8,509 nt of DNA from 1-14-2-50-31-20 sp964617555 (GTDB lineage Bacteria; Bacteroidota; Ignavibacteria; Ignavibacteriales; Melioribacteraceae), in contig CAZTYP010000093.1 in the NCBI GenBank assembly GCA_964617555.1, forward strand, positions 1-8,509, read 5' to 3'. A program made the translations under genes and the position numbers. The stretch's first letter is position 1; every line of letters starts with the position of its first letter. The notes below the pieces were generated by a model that made no database searches, was not told the DNA's origin, and saw only the letters and a list, made by a program, of their open reading frames with translations. Below are positions 1 through 5,882 of the stretch, piece by piece.

Positions 1-1
1 T

Positions 2-886
2 AAAGTAAAAGGAAATAAAAAATCATCAACAAAAGATAGAATTGCCGTTATATATGCCGTGGGCGAAATTACCGGGAACAAAGGCAGCGATACAGAAATA
101 GGGGTTGATAATATTGTAAAAGCAATCCGTAAAGCCCGCAACAAAAAAAGCGTTAAAGCAATAGTAATGCGTGTTAATTCTCCCGGCGGAAGTGCTTTGG
201 TTTCCGATTTAATTTGGAAAGAAGTTGAATTGGCAAAAAAAGAAAAGCCGTTTGTTGTTTCTTTTGGAAAATATGCCGCATCCGGCGGATATTATATTTC
301 CTGCGGTGCGGATAAAATTTTCAGTGAGCCTACTACGCTTACAGGTTCTATCGGTGTGTTTGCTCTTATTCCGAATATGCAAAAGTTTTTTAACAACAAA
401 TTAGGAATCTACTTTGACGGCGTAAAAACCGGTAAGTATTCCGATTTCGTAAATAGTTTTCGTCCTTTAACGGCAAATGAAAAATCCATTTTACAAGAAC
501 AAGTAAATACTGTATATAAAACTTTTGCTGGAAATGTCGCTTCGGGAAGAAAAATGAAATTTGATGATGTTGATAAAATAGGACAGGGCCGAATTTGGAG
601 CGGATTACAAGGGAAAGAGATTGGACTTGTTGATGAAATCGGCGGGTTGAATTCGGCAATAGAAGAAGCAAAAACCCTCGCCGGCATTGAAGAATATCGT
701 TTGATTGAATATCCCGAAGTAAAAGACCCGATAGAAGAAATAGTTGAAAATATAGGTAAGGATTTATCCGCAAAAATATTTTCTTCTGGGATGGATGATG
801 TTTTCGGCATTTATTCAAAAGCATTACAAATGGTTAAATCAAAAAGGGTTCAAGCACGCTTGCCTTTTGAAATAGAAATTAATTAA
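2..886 (+). CDS. sppA: Signal peptide peptidase SppA, 67K-type, C-terminal part (5' end outside window)
   Basis: Membrane-bound serine protease of family S49 that degrades signal peptides and other membrane peptides. The reading frame is open to the left window edge (first whole codon at 2), so the GTG at 59 is internal, not a start. About 294 residues are visible. The segment RIAVIYAVGEITG opens the second S49 domain; SPGGS follows, then the nucleophile motif AASGGYY with its Ser codon at 281-283, and further on GRIWSGLQGKEIGLVDEIGG. The position matching Lys199 of the short Bacillus SppA appears to be Ser (TGKYSDF). This fits the two-domain E. coli type, where the catalytic Lys comes from the N-terminal half, missing here. 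The ending RLPFEIEIN looks complete. First gene of a probable operon with the next two. Family certain; the long type is inferred from similarity. Confidence 0.93.
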   Translation, partial: KVKGNKKSSTKDRIAVIYAVGEITGNKGSDTEIGVDNIVKAIRKARNKKSVKAIVMRVNSPGGSALVSDLIWKEVELAKKEKPFVVSFGKYAASGGYYISCGADKIFSEPTTLTGSIGVFALIPNMQKFFNNKLGIYFDGVKTGKYSDFVNSFRPLTANEKSILQEQVNTVYKTFAGNVASGRKMKFDDVDKIGQGRIWSGLQGKEIGLVDEIGGLNSAIEEAKTLAGIEEYRLIEYPEVKDPIEEIVENIGKDLSAKIFSSGMDDVFGIYSKALQMVKSKRVQARLPFEIEIN

Positions 887-905
887 AAATTTAGAGGAAA
901 ATTAT

Positions 906-1238
906 ATGAATAATCTTATTGCGGTTGGCGTTAACAAAACAGAAAAAATTTGGGCCGGTCATTTCGGACAAGCTCCGTATTATTATATCTATAATGCTTC
1001 CGGCGAATTAATTGATAAAAGAATTAACCCACACGGTGCCGGCCACGGGCATAACCACGACGAGAATCAACCGGTTTTAATTAAGGAAATTCTACATGAT
1101 TGCAAGACCTTCATAGGTAAACGAATGGGGGAAGGAAGTAAATTAAAGCTTGCGGAAAAACTTGGAATAGAAACAATACTTACGGATATTAAAGAACCCG
1201 CAGAAGCCGTAAATAAATTTTTAAACAACGAACTATAA
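906..1238 (+). CDS. NifX/NifB-type dinitrogenase cofactor-biosynthesis domain protein
   Basis: A 110-residue single-domain protein of the family that includes NifX, NafY and the C-terminus of NifB (Pfam Nitro_FeMo-Co type). Members bind iron-sulfur or FeMo-cofactor precursors. Typical features are the opening LIAVGVN, the segment GHFGQAPYYYIYNASGELI (residues 18-36), a His-rich loop HGAGHGHNHDE at 43-53 that could bind metal, a Cys in HDCK (Cys66), and ILTDIKEPAEAVNKFL at the end. The start ATG follows GAGG at 894-897, 19 bases after sppA stops. Many non-diazotrophs carry such small proteins, and no other nif gene is visible, so nitrogen fixation should not be inferred. Exact ligand and role are unknown; carrier of an iron-sulfur or other metal cofactor is the best guess. 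Confidence 0.85.
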   Translation: MNNLIAVGVNKTEKIWAGHFGQAPYYYIYNASGELIDKRINPHGAGHGHNHDENQPVLIKEILHDCKTFIGKRMGEGSKLKLAEKLGIETILTDIKEPAEAVNKFLNNEL

Positions 1239-1247
1239 GATAAATAA

Positions 1248-1658
1248 ATGAGGTTATTAATTATTTATGCCGATAAATTCGGTTTTAAAACTTCCCAAAA
1301 AGGATTGGAAAATGCCGAAACAATAAACGAAGAAGCCGTTTTTACCAATGCTGTTGTGGGTTTTATTCACTTTGAACAAAAAGACGAGGAAAATATTTCC
1401 GCAATAGAAACAAAAATGATAAAACAATTAAAATGGGCGGCACGAAAAAACGAAACGGATAATATTGTTCTGCATTCCTTTGCTCATCTTTCCGACAGCA
1501 AAGGTTCACCGGAATTAACAAAAAAACTTTTTAACAGTGCCGAAGAACGATTGAAAAACTCGGGGTATAATGTAAGTCAAACTCCTTTCGGGTATTTTCT
1601 AGATTTGGATTTGCAAGCTCCCGGACATTCTTTTGCCCGTTTATTTAAAGAGTTTTAA
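1248..1658 (+). CDS. Stand-alone archaeal-type threonyl-tRNA synthetase editing-domain homologue
   Basis: 136 residues matching, over the full length, the N-terminal editing domain of archaeal ThrRS (Pfam tRNA-Thr_ED, D-aminoacyl-tRNA deacylase fold). That domain removes serine mischarged on tRNA-Thr. Matching segments are the opening MRLLIIYADKFGFK, the strand ending VLHSFAHLSDSKGSPE (74-89, His80), GYNVSQTPFGYF (106-117) and APGHSFARLFKEF at the end. No synthetase catalytic core is attached. Aligning from memory on the Pyrococcus domain, His83 is kept (His80), but Tyr120, Lys121 and Glu134 correspond to Phe117, Leu118 and Arg131. The usual editing chemistry may therefore be changed or lost. 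It starts 9 bases after the NifX-like gene with little Shine-Dalgarno sequence, so it is probably co-transcribed. It could be a trans-editing factor, a D-aminoacyl-tRNA deacylase or a repurposed RNA-binding protein. Confidence 0.82.
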   Translation: MRLLIIYADKFGFKTSQKGLENAETINEEAVFTNAVVGFIHFEQKDEENISAIETKMIKQLKWAARKNETDNIVLHSFAHLSDSKGSPELTKKLFNSAEERLKNSGYNVSQTPFGYFLDLDLQAPGHSFARLFKEF

Positions 1659-1663
1659 TCCTT

Positions 1664-1709
1664 CAATAAAATAAGAAAGGGGAAATATACCGGCACAATA
1701 TATTTCCCC
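1664..1709 (-). terminator. Intrinsic terminator of glnA
   Basis: A perfect 11-bp inverted repeat lies at 1679-1689 and 1699-1709 (arms GGGGAAATATA and TATATTTCCCC) with a 9-base loop. Read on the minus strand, the second arm runs straight into TTTCTTATTTTA, the classic hairpin plus U-rich tail, about 40-90 bases past the glnA stop. On the plus strand the hairpin is followed by ATATCGG with no T run, so it favours the minus-strand transcript. Confidence 0.72.
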
Positions 1710-1724
1710 ATATCGGAGTACGTA

Positions 1725-1748
1725 TTTAATTAGCATTTGCTAATTAAA
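1725..1748. repeat. AT-rich perfect hairpin next to the glnA stop codon
   Basis: An 11-bp perfect inverted repeat (arms 1725-1735 and 1738-1748, half-site TTTAATTAGCA) with a two-base centre, ending two bases before the glnA stop codon. Short flanking ACGTAT (1720-1725) and ATACGT (1753-1758) are also complementary but partly overlap the arm and the glnA end. Neither strand shows a following T run. It may protect 3' ends of the two convergent transcripts or assist termination; the function is inferred. Confidence 0.5.
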
Positions 1749-1750
1749 AC

Positions 1751-3184
1751 TTATACGTCATAATACATTCCAAATTCGAACGGATGCGGTTGCAACGCAA
1801 GCGGGGTAATCTCTTTTTCGAATTTGTAATCTATCCACGTTCTAATTACGTCTTCTGTAAATACATCTCCTTTAATCAAATATTCGTGGTCTTCTTCCAA
1901 GGCTCGCAAGGCATCGCTTAAAGATTCAGGCGTTGAAGGAACAAAAGCCAATTCTTCGGGAGACATATCGTAAATATCTTTATCAAGCGGTTCGCCAGGA
2001 TCTATTCTGTTCATAATTCCGTCAAGCCCCGCCATCATCACGGCGGCAAAAGCAAGATATGGATTTGCCGAAGGGTCGGGACATCTGAATTCAATTCTTT
2101 TTGCTTTTGGATTGCTTGAATACATCGGTATACGGACTGCGGCACTTCTGTTGCTTTGGGAGTATGCCAAACGCACCGGTGCTTCGAACCCCGGCACTAA
2201 TCTTTTATACGAATTTGTTGTCGGGTTTGTAAAAGCAAGTAACGAATGGGCGTGTTTCAGAATCCCACCTATAAAATAAAGTCCTTCGTCACTTAAACCC
2301 GCATATCCTCCTCCGGCAAAAATATTTTTATTCTTTTTCCAAAGAGATGTGTTTATGTGCATACCACTGCCGTTATCTCCGGCAATAGGTTTGGGCATAT
2401 ACGTAACTGTTTTCCCAAAAGCTTTTGCAACATTTTTTGCTACATATTTAAACATTAAAAGTTGGTCGGCAGATTTTATCATGCTTTCAAATCTCATATC
2501 AATTTCGCATTGACCGCCGCTAGCAACTTCATGATGCTGCGCTTCAACTCTTATTCCCATATCTTGCAATTTAAGAACCATTTCATTACGCAAATCGTTC
2601 AAAGCATCTGTAGGTGGAACAGGGAAATAGCCTTCCTTGTAACGGGGTCTGTAACCTAAGTTAGGGCCCAGCTCGGTACCGGTATTCCAACGTCCTTCTT
2701 CGGAATCCACGGCATAAAAAGCGCTGTTCGGAGTAGAATCGAAACGGACATCATCAAAAACAAAAAACTCCGCTTCGGGCCCAAAATAAACCGTGTCCGC
2801 TATTCCGGTGGATTTAAGATAAGCTTGGGCTTTTTGTGCAATGTTTCGCGGGCAACGGGAATATTGTTCTTTGGTTGCAGGTTCGTGAATATCACAGATT
2901 AAACTGATTGTAGGTTCTTTAACAAACGGATCAACAAACATCGTATCGGGATCGGGAATAATAAGCATATCACTTTCGTTAATGTTTTTCCAACCACGAA
3001 TGGAGGAACCGTCAAAACCAAAACCGTCAACAAAAGAATCCGCATCAAATTCGGAAACGGGAACGGTAAAGTGTTGCCATTGCCCCGGAAAATCCATGAA
3101 CTTAAAATCAATAAATTTAATCTTATTTTTTTTCACAAAGTCTAAAACTTTGTCAACACTTGTTTTGGTCTTTACTTCGGCCAT
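1751..3184 (-). CDS. glnA: Type I glutamine synthetase
   Basis: Cytosolic, normally dodecameric enzyme that makes glutamine from glutamate, ammonium and ATP, the main entry of ammonium into metabolism. At 477 residues it is close to the 469 of E. coli GlnA. Visible motifs: FGFDGSSIRGW (55-65), the metal-ligand segment GPEAEFF (135-141), VEAQHHEVASGGQCEID (213-229), GSGMHIN with the ligand His (272-278), KRLVPGFEAPV (327-337) and EFRCPDPSANPYLAFA (365-380). Tyr405 in DKDIYDMSPEE matches the adenylylated Tyr of GSI-beta enzymes, so regulation by a GlnE-type enzyme is possible, though no glnE is seen here. The start ATG has the strong site GAGGAG seven bases upstream, inside the last codons of the preceding lrp gene. 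Downstream it ends at a terminator. Identification is secure; adenylylation is inferred. Confidence 0.97.
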   Translation of the reverse strand: MAEVKTKTSVDKVLDFVKKNKIKFIDFKFMDFPGQWQHFTVPVSEFDADSFVDGFGFDGSSIRGWKNINESDMLIIPDPDTMFVDPFVKEPTISLICDIHEPATKEQYSRCPRNIAQKAQAYLKSTGIADTVYFGPEAEFFVFDDVRFDSTPNSAFYAVDSEEGRWNTGTELGPNLGYRPRYKEGYFPVPPTDALNDLRNEMVLKLQDMGIRVEAQHHEVASGGQCEIDMRFESMIKSADQLLMFKYVAKNVAKAFGKTVTYMPKPIAGDNGSGMHINTSLWKKNKNIFAGGGYAGLSDEGLYFIGGILKHAHSLLAFTNPTTNSYKRLVPGFEAPVRLAYSQSNRSAAVRIPMYSSNPKAKRIEFRCPDPSANPYLAFAAVMMAGLDGIMNRIDPGEPLDKDIYDMSPEELAFVPSTPESLSDALRALEEDHEYLIKGDVFTEDVIRTWIDYKFEKEITPLALQPHPFEFGMYYDV

Positions 3185-3187
3185 TCT

Positions 3188-3646
3188 TTACTCCTCTGTA
3201 TTGATATTGATTTTTGTTGTTTCTTTTATTGTGGAAAGTACAAATCTTGAATGCGTTCGTTTAACGCCTTTCCAAGATTGAATTTTACCAAGCAGTTGTT
3301 CCAGCGCTTTAGAATCTTTTACAACGGCTTTCATTACATGCGAGCCTTCACCAAGCACGGCATAGCATTCGAGTATTTCGTCTGTTTCCCGAACATGTTT
3401 TGCAAATGATTCGTAATGTTTGGAAGATTCCATGTGGATTGTAATAAATATCATTATATCCATTCCGAATTTTTTCAAATCCAGCTTTGTGTAGTAACCG
3501 GTTATTATTCCTTTTTCTTCCAACTTGTTTAATCGTTCGCTCAAAGAAGGGAGGGAAAGCCCAACCGCATCGGCAAGAACATTACGTTTTGTCCTTCCCG
3601 CCTCTTGAAGTATATCAAGAATTTTTACATCAATTTTATCTAGCAT
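3188..3646 (-). CDS. Lrp/AsnC-family transcriptional regulator
   Basis: A 152-residue DNA-binding protein of the feast/famine family. An N-terminal helix-turn-helix spans about residues 1-50 (MLDKIDVKILDILQ, then VLADAVGLSLPSLSERLNKLEEKGII), a linker strand follows, and the ligand-binding RAM domain lies at about 65-140 (FITIHMESS, CYAVLGEGSHVMKAVVKD). Such proteins form octamers that wrap DNA and respond to amino acids. The stop codon is three bases before glnA, whose ribosome-binding site is made from its two final Glu codons and stop, so the genes are co-transcribed and probably translationally coupled. Likely targets are its own operon, and so glnA, through the boxes at 3650-3693; glutamine or another amino acid as effector is a guess. 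The start fits the usual family start, although no Shine-Dalgarno site is evident. Confidence 0.93.
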   Translation of the reverse strand: MLDKIDVKILDILQEAGRTKRNVLADAVGLSLPSLSERLNKLEEKGIITGYYTKLDLKKFGMDIMIFITIHMESSKHYESFAKHVRETDEILECYAVLGEGSHVMKAVVKDSKALEQLLGKIQSWKGVKRTHSRFVLSTIKETTKININTEE

Positions 3647-3649
3647 TGT

Positions 3650-3693
3650 CTTATAATATAAGGTTGTTTATAAATTATAGCTCAAAATATAAG
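3650..3693. promoter_or_regulatory. Two in-phase palindromic boxes, candidate Lrp-type operators
   Basis: Box 1 (3650-3662, CTTATAATATAAG) is a perfect palindrome around one central base. Box 2 (3681-3693, CTCAAAATATAAG) matches it at 11 of 13 positions. Both are followed by GT, giving a 10-bp exact direct repeat AATATAAGGT at 3655 and 3686. Start-to-start spacing is 31 bp, close to three helical turns, as expected for a protein wrapping one DNA face. Box 2 covers the predicted -10 element and box 1 sits just upstream of the lrp start codon, so binding would repress. Assignment to this Lrp is inferred. Confidence 0.55.
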
Positions 3694-3714
3694 GTAATTT
3701 TACAAAATAGACAA
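3686..3714 (-). promoter_or_regulatory. Predicted promoter of the lrp-glnA operon
   Basis: On the minus strand, TTGTCT (3709-3714) and TATATT (3686-3691) are separated by 17 bases, matching the sigma-70-type consensus at 4/6 and 5/6 positions. Transcription would begin near 3678, giving a leader of about 30 bases. The -10 lies inside the second palindromic box, which supports negative autoregulation. In A+T-rich DNA such matches occur by chance, so the call rests partly on position. Confidence 0.45.
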
Positions 3715-3721
3715 ATATTTT

Positions 3722-3752
3722 TTTGTTAAATTAAATTGTTTGTATAATTTTG
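3722..3752 (+). promoter_or_regulatory. Bacteroidota-type promoter-like site pointing away from lrp
   Basis: TTTG at 3722-3725 and TAATTTTG at 3745-3752 (consensus TAnnTTTG) are 19 bases apart, the arrangement of -33/-7 promoters used by the Bacteroidota primary sigma factor. A TATAAT also overlaps at 3743-3748. Transcription would begin near 3757, exactly where a structured segment starts. It lies back to back with the lrp promoter. Whether the host uses this promoter type is inferred. Confidence 0.35.
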
Positions 3753-3756
3753 CAGC

Positions 3757-3843
3757 ATTCCGAAAGAAAAAGTTGTGTAAATTATTTCAACCGAAAAGAT
3801 ATTAAGGGAACCACACAACGGAATAATACGCTTTCTTTTTTTT
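3757..3843 (+). ncRNA. Candidate small RNA or structured terminator element
   Basis: On the plus strand, ATTCC (3757-3761) pairs with GGAAT (3820-3824) and GTTGTGT (3772-3778) with ACACAAC (3813-3819). This gives a two-part stem with a ten-base purine bulge (3762-3771) and a 34-base apical region. A run of eight T follows at 3836-3843. With the promoter-like site just upstream this would be an RNA of about 87 bases. Read on the minus strand, the same repeat is a stem followed by TTTTTCTTTC, so it could instead end the kinase transcript, although the loop is long for a terminator. It does not match an RNA family I recognise. Existence as a transcript is unproven. Confidence 0.25.
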
Positions 3844-4013
3844 AATAAGAGAAAACATATTCACTTTGGTCGGGTAATTATTTTTTGTTTATCATGTTAC
3901 GTTTGTTTTTTTTGAAGGGGAATTTATTTAAAAGTGTTAATCTATTCCCTTCACTCAAATTTAACTATTTATATTTACATAAAAAGGGAATTCAAGTAAA
4001 ATAAAAATCAAAT
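3844..4013. other. Non-coding A+T-rich stretch with three complementary G/C patches
   Basis: This part of the gap between lrp and the kinase has no convincing gene. It holds GAAGGGGAAT (3914-3923), ATTCCCTTC (3944-3952) and AAGGGAAT (3984-3991). The middle patch can pair with either neighbour but not both, giving two competing hairpins in any transcript crossing it. On the minus strand this would be the 3' leader-out region of the kinase mRNA. No T run directly follows either hairpin, so neither is a clear terminator. Confidence 0.35.
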
Positions 4014-5783
4014 CTAAATTTCCACGGCTTTTAAAAGCCAATGGTCAATTGTGATTTTCATAAAATTGATATTAATTGGTTTGGCAATGTAATCGTCAAG
4101 GCCGGCGGCAAGACATTTTTCGCGGTCTTTCATGCTGGAGTGGGCGGTAACGGCAATAATAGGAACTTTGCTTGCCGGAGGGGATAATGCCCTAATTTTT
4201 TTTGTTGCTTCCAATCCGTTCATTTCAGGCATTTCAACATCCATTAGAACCAAACTGTAGCGATTTGTTTTTACGGCTTCAATTGCATCGTAACCGTTGG
4301 AAACGGCATCAACGTAATAACCATTCTCTTTCAATAAGCGCAACTCAACTTTCTGGCTTATGGGGTTGTCTTCAACCAGTAAGATTCGTTTTACGTCGGA
4401 GGGTTCTTCTTCCGTAAAATCGGAAGAATTGATTATCTCTTCTTGTTCTGTTTCGGAAATCTGTTTTTCCGGTTTTGTTTCTTCCTCATTTGTTTTAACT
4501 TCCGGTTTTGTTTCTTTTTCTATTACTCTCGTAATTTCGGATTCCTCTTTTTTATGAAATTCTTCTACCGCTTTAGAGCTAAGCTCGGCATCAATCAATT
4601 TCATGGTGGTTGTAAATTCTACGATTGTTCCAACCTTTTCTTTGCTCCTTAAAACAATTTCACCGTTCATTAACTTTACCAACTCTTTGCTAATCATTAA
4701 GCCGAGACCGCTACCATCTTTTTGATTCCACTTTTTCTGTTTTACTTGCGTATAGGGTTTAAACAAAAGTTGAAGTTTTTCTTTTGGAATTCCAATACCG
4801 GTATCTTTAACCGTGGTTTTTATTATACAAGTTAGTTCTCCTTTTTTCTCAACATCCAAACGAATTTCGATTGAACCGGATTCCGTATATTTAAAAGAAT
4901 TACTTAAAATATTTATAAGCACCTGTCTGTAACGAACGGCATCCCCTATAAGGCGCTCGGGGATATCATCCGATATAACCGTTGAAACTTTTAAATTTGT
5001 TTTCCCTCCGGCCGGAATTGTAATTGATTTTGCTTTTTCAACTTCTTTCCGAATATTAAACTCGGCTTCATTAAGTTCCATTCTGCCGGCTTCCAATTTG
5101 GAAATATCCAAAATGTTATTAATAATTTCCAAGAGGGAATCTGCGGAAACCCTTGCGTTATGGGCAAAATCTTGTAATTCCTCTTCGCTTTCAAAAAGAT
5201 TTTGCTCAATCAACGTTAAAAATCCCACAATTGAATTAATCGGAGTTTTTATTTCATGAGTCATATTTGCCAAATATTGGCTTTTAACGTTTTTTGTGTA
5301 AATTGCTTTATTAACTTGCGATTCCGTAACTTTTTCTTTTGCTTTTAACTCTTCAAGTTCTTTTAAAAGTTCCTCGTAATTTTTTTTATCTTCACTGTTC
5401 TTGGAAAAAACTCCTTCAAAATACTCCATCTTTCCGCTTTTGTCATTCACAACTCTTACATCAATCAATGCGGATATTTTATTATTATCTTTTGTAATTA
5501 GGGAAATAGGATAATTTTTTAATTTCCCCTTTTTTGTAAGTTTAAAAATAAAACTATCCCATTCCTCTTGGTTCGCAACAATGTTCTCTTTTAAATTAAG
5601 CTGTTCTACATCGGTTTTACTTAAATAACCAAGCATCTTTGCAAACGCTAAATTTAGATAAAGAAATCCGCCGTTATTATTACCAAAAACAATGGGACAA
5701 GAAGAAAAATCAATAAAATCTTTAAATGAATTTAAATTGTTTTCGTTGAAACTGTTTTTATGTATTTTAAAAGGGCTTTTCAT
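4014..5783 (-). CDS. Soluble hybrid histidine kinase, PAS-HisKA-HATPase-REC
   Basis: A 589-residue signalling kinase with no membrane segment or signal peptide, so cytosolic. In order: a PAS-like sensor domain (about 20-128, GGFLYLNLAFAKMLGY), a Glu/Lys coiled coil (about 130-160), HisKA with phospho-acceptor His176 in MTHEIKTPIN, HATPase_c with the N box around 291-295 (NILSNSFKYT), G1 DTGIGIP (327-333) and G2 GSGLGL (357-362), a charged linker (about 396-462) with a near-repeat ETKPEVKTNEEETKPEK, and a receiver domain with acidic pair Glu471/Asp472, phospho-acceptor Asp515 in LMDVEMPEMNG, Thr546 and Lys568. No HPt or output domain is present, so it must pass phosphate to a partner encoded elsewhere. 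The start ATG has no Shine-Dalgarno site, only an A-rich leader. It diverges from the PAP2 gene across a 99-base gap where I find no convincing promoter. Its signal is unknown. Confidence 0.93.
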   Translation of the reverse strand: MKSPFKIHKNSFNENNLNSFKDFIDFSSCPIVFGNNNGGFLYLNLAFAKMLGYLSKTDVEQLNLKENIVANQEEWDSFIFKLTKKGKLKNYPISLITKDNNKISALIDVRVVNDKSGKMEYFEGVFSKNSEDKKNYEELLKELEELKAKEKVTESQVNKAIYTKNVKSQYLANMTHEIKTPINSIVGFLTLIEQNLFESEEELQDFAHNARVSADSLLEIINNILDISKLEAGRMELNEAEFNIRKEVEKAKSITIPAGGKTNLKVSTVISDDIPERLIGDAVRYRQVLINILSNSFKYTESGSIEIRLDVEKKGELTCIIKTTVKDTGIGIPKEKLQLLFKPYTQVKQKKWNQKDGSGLGLMISKELVKLMNGEIVLRSKEKVGTIVEFTTTMKLIDAELSSKAVEEFHKKEESEITRVIEKETKPEVKTNEEETKPEKQISETEQEEIINSSDFTEEEPSDVKRILLVEDNPISQKVELRLLKENGYYVDAVSNGYDAIEAVKTNRYSLVLMDVEMPEMNGLEATKKIRALSPPASKVPIIAVTAHSSMKDREKCLAAGLDDYIAKPININFMKITIDHWLLKAVEI

Positions 5784-5882
5784 GTTTTTTATTTATTAGC
5801 CGTGTGTTTGTTTAAATTTTATTTATTCTAACCACATAAAAAAACGATGGTACAAAATTTACAAAAAAAAAGATAAAAACAA

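Noticed and set aside
59..61. GTG at 59 as the start of sppA
   Set aside because: The upstream frame is open to the window edge and encodes conserved SppA sequence (RIAVIYAVGE), so the gene is simply cut by the window.
390..824. Minus-strand open frames opposite sppA
   Set aside because: They lie antisense to a clearly homologous S49 protease frame, have low-complexity composition, and resemble no protein family.
906..1238. Evidence of nitrogen fixation
   Set aside because: Small NifX/NifB-like domain proteins are common outside diazotrophs and no nitrogenase or true NifB gene is present; glnA nearby is a general assimilation gene.
2462..2659. Plus-strand open frame inside glnA
   Set aside because: Fully antisense to conserved glutamine synthetase residues and without a recognisable domain.
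2982..3281. Plus-strand open frame across the lrp-glnA junction
   Set aside because: Antisense to two well-supported genes; no family resemblance or ribosome-binding site that would argue for translation.
3894..4001. Short plus-strand ORF (about 35 codons) starting MLRLFFLKGN in the kinase-lrp gap
   Set aside because: No ribosome-binding site, composition typical of random A+T-rich DNA, and it spans the hairpin patches.
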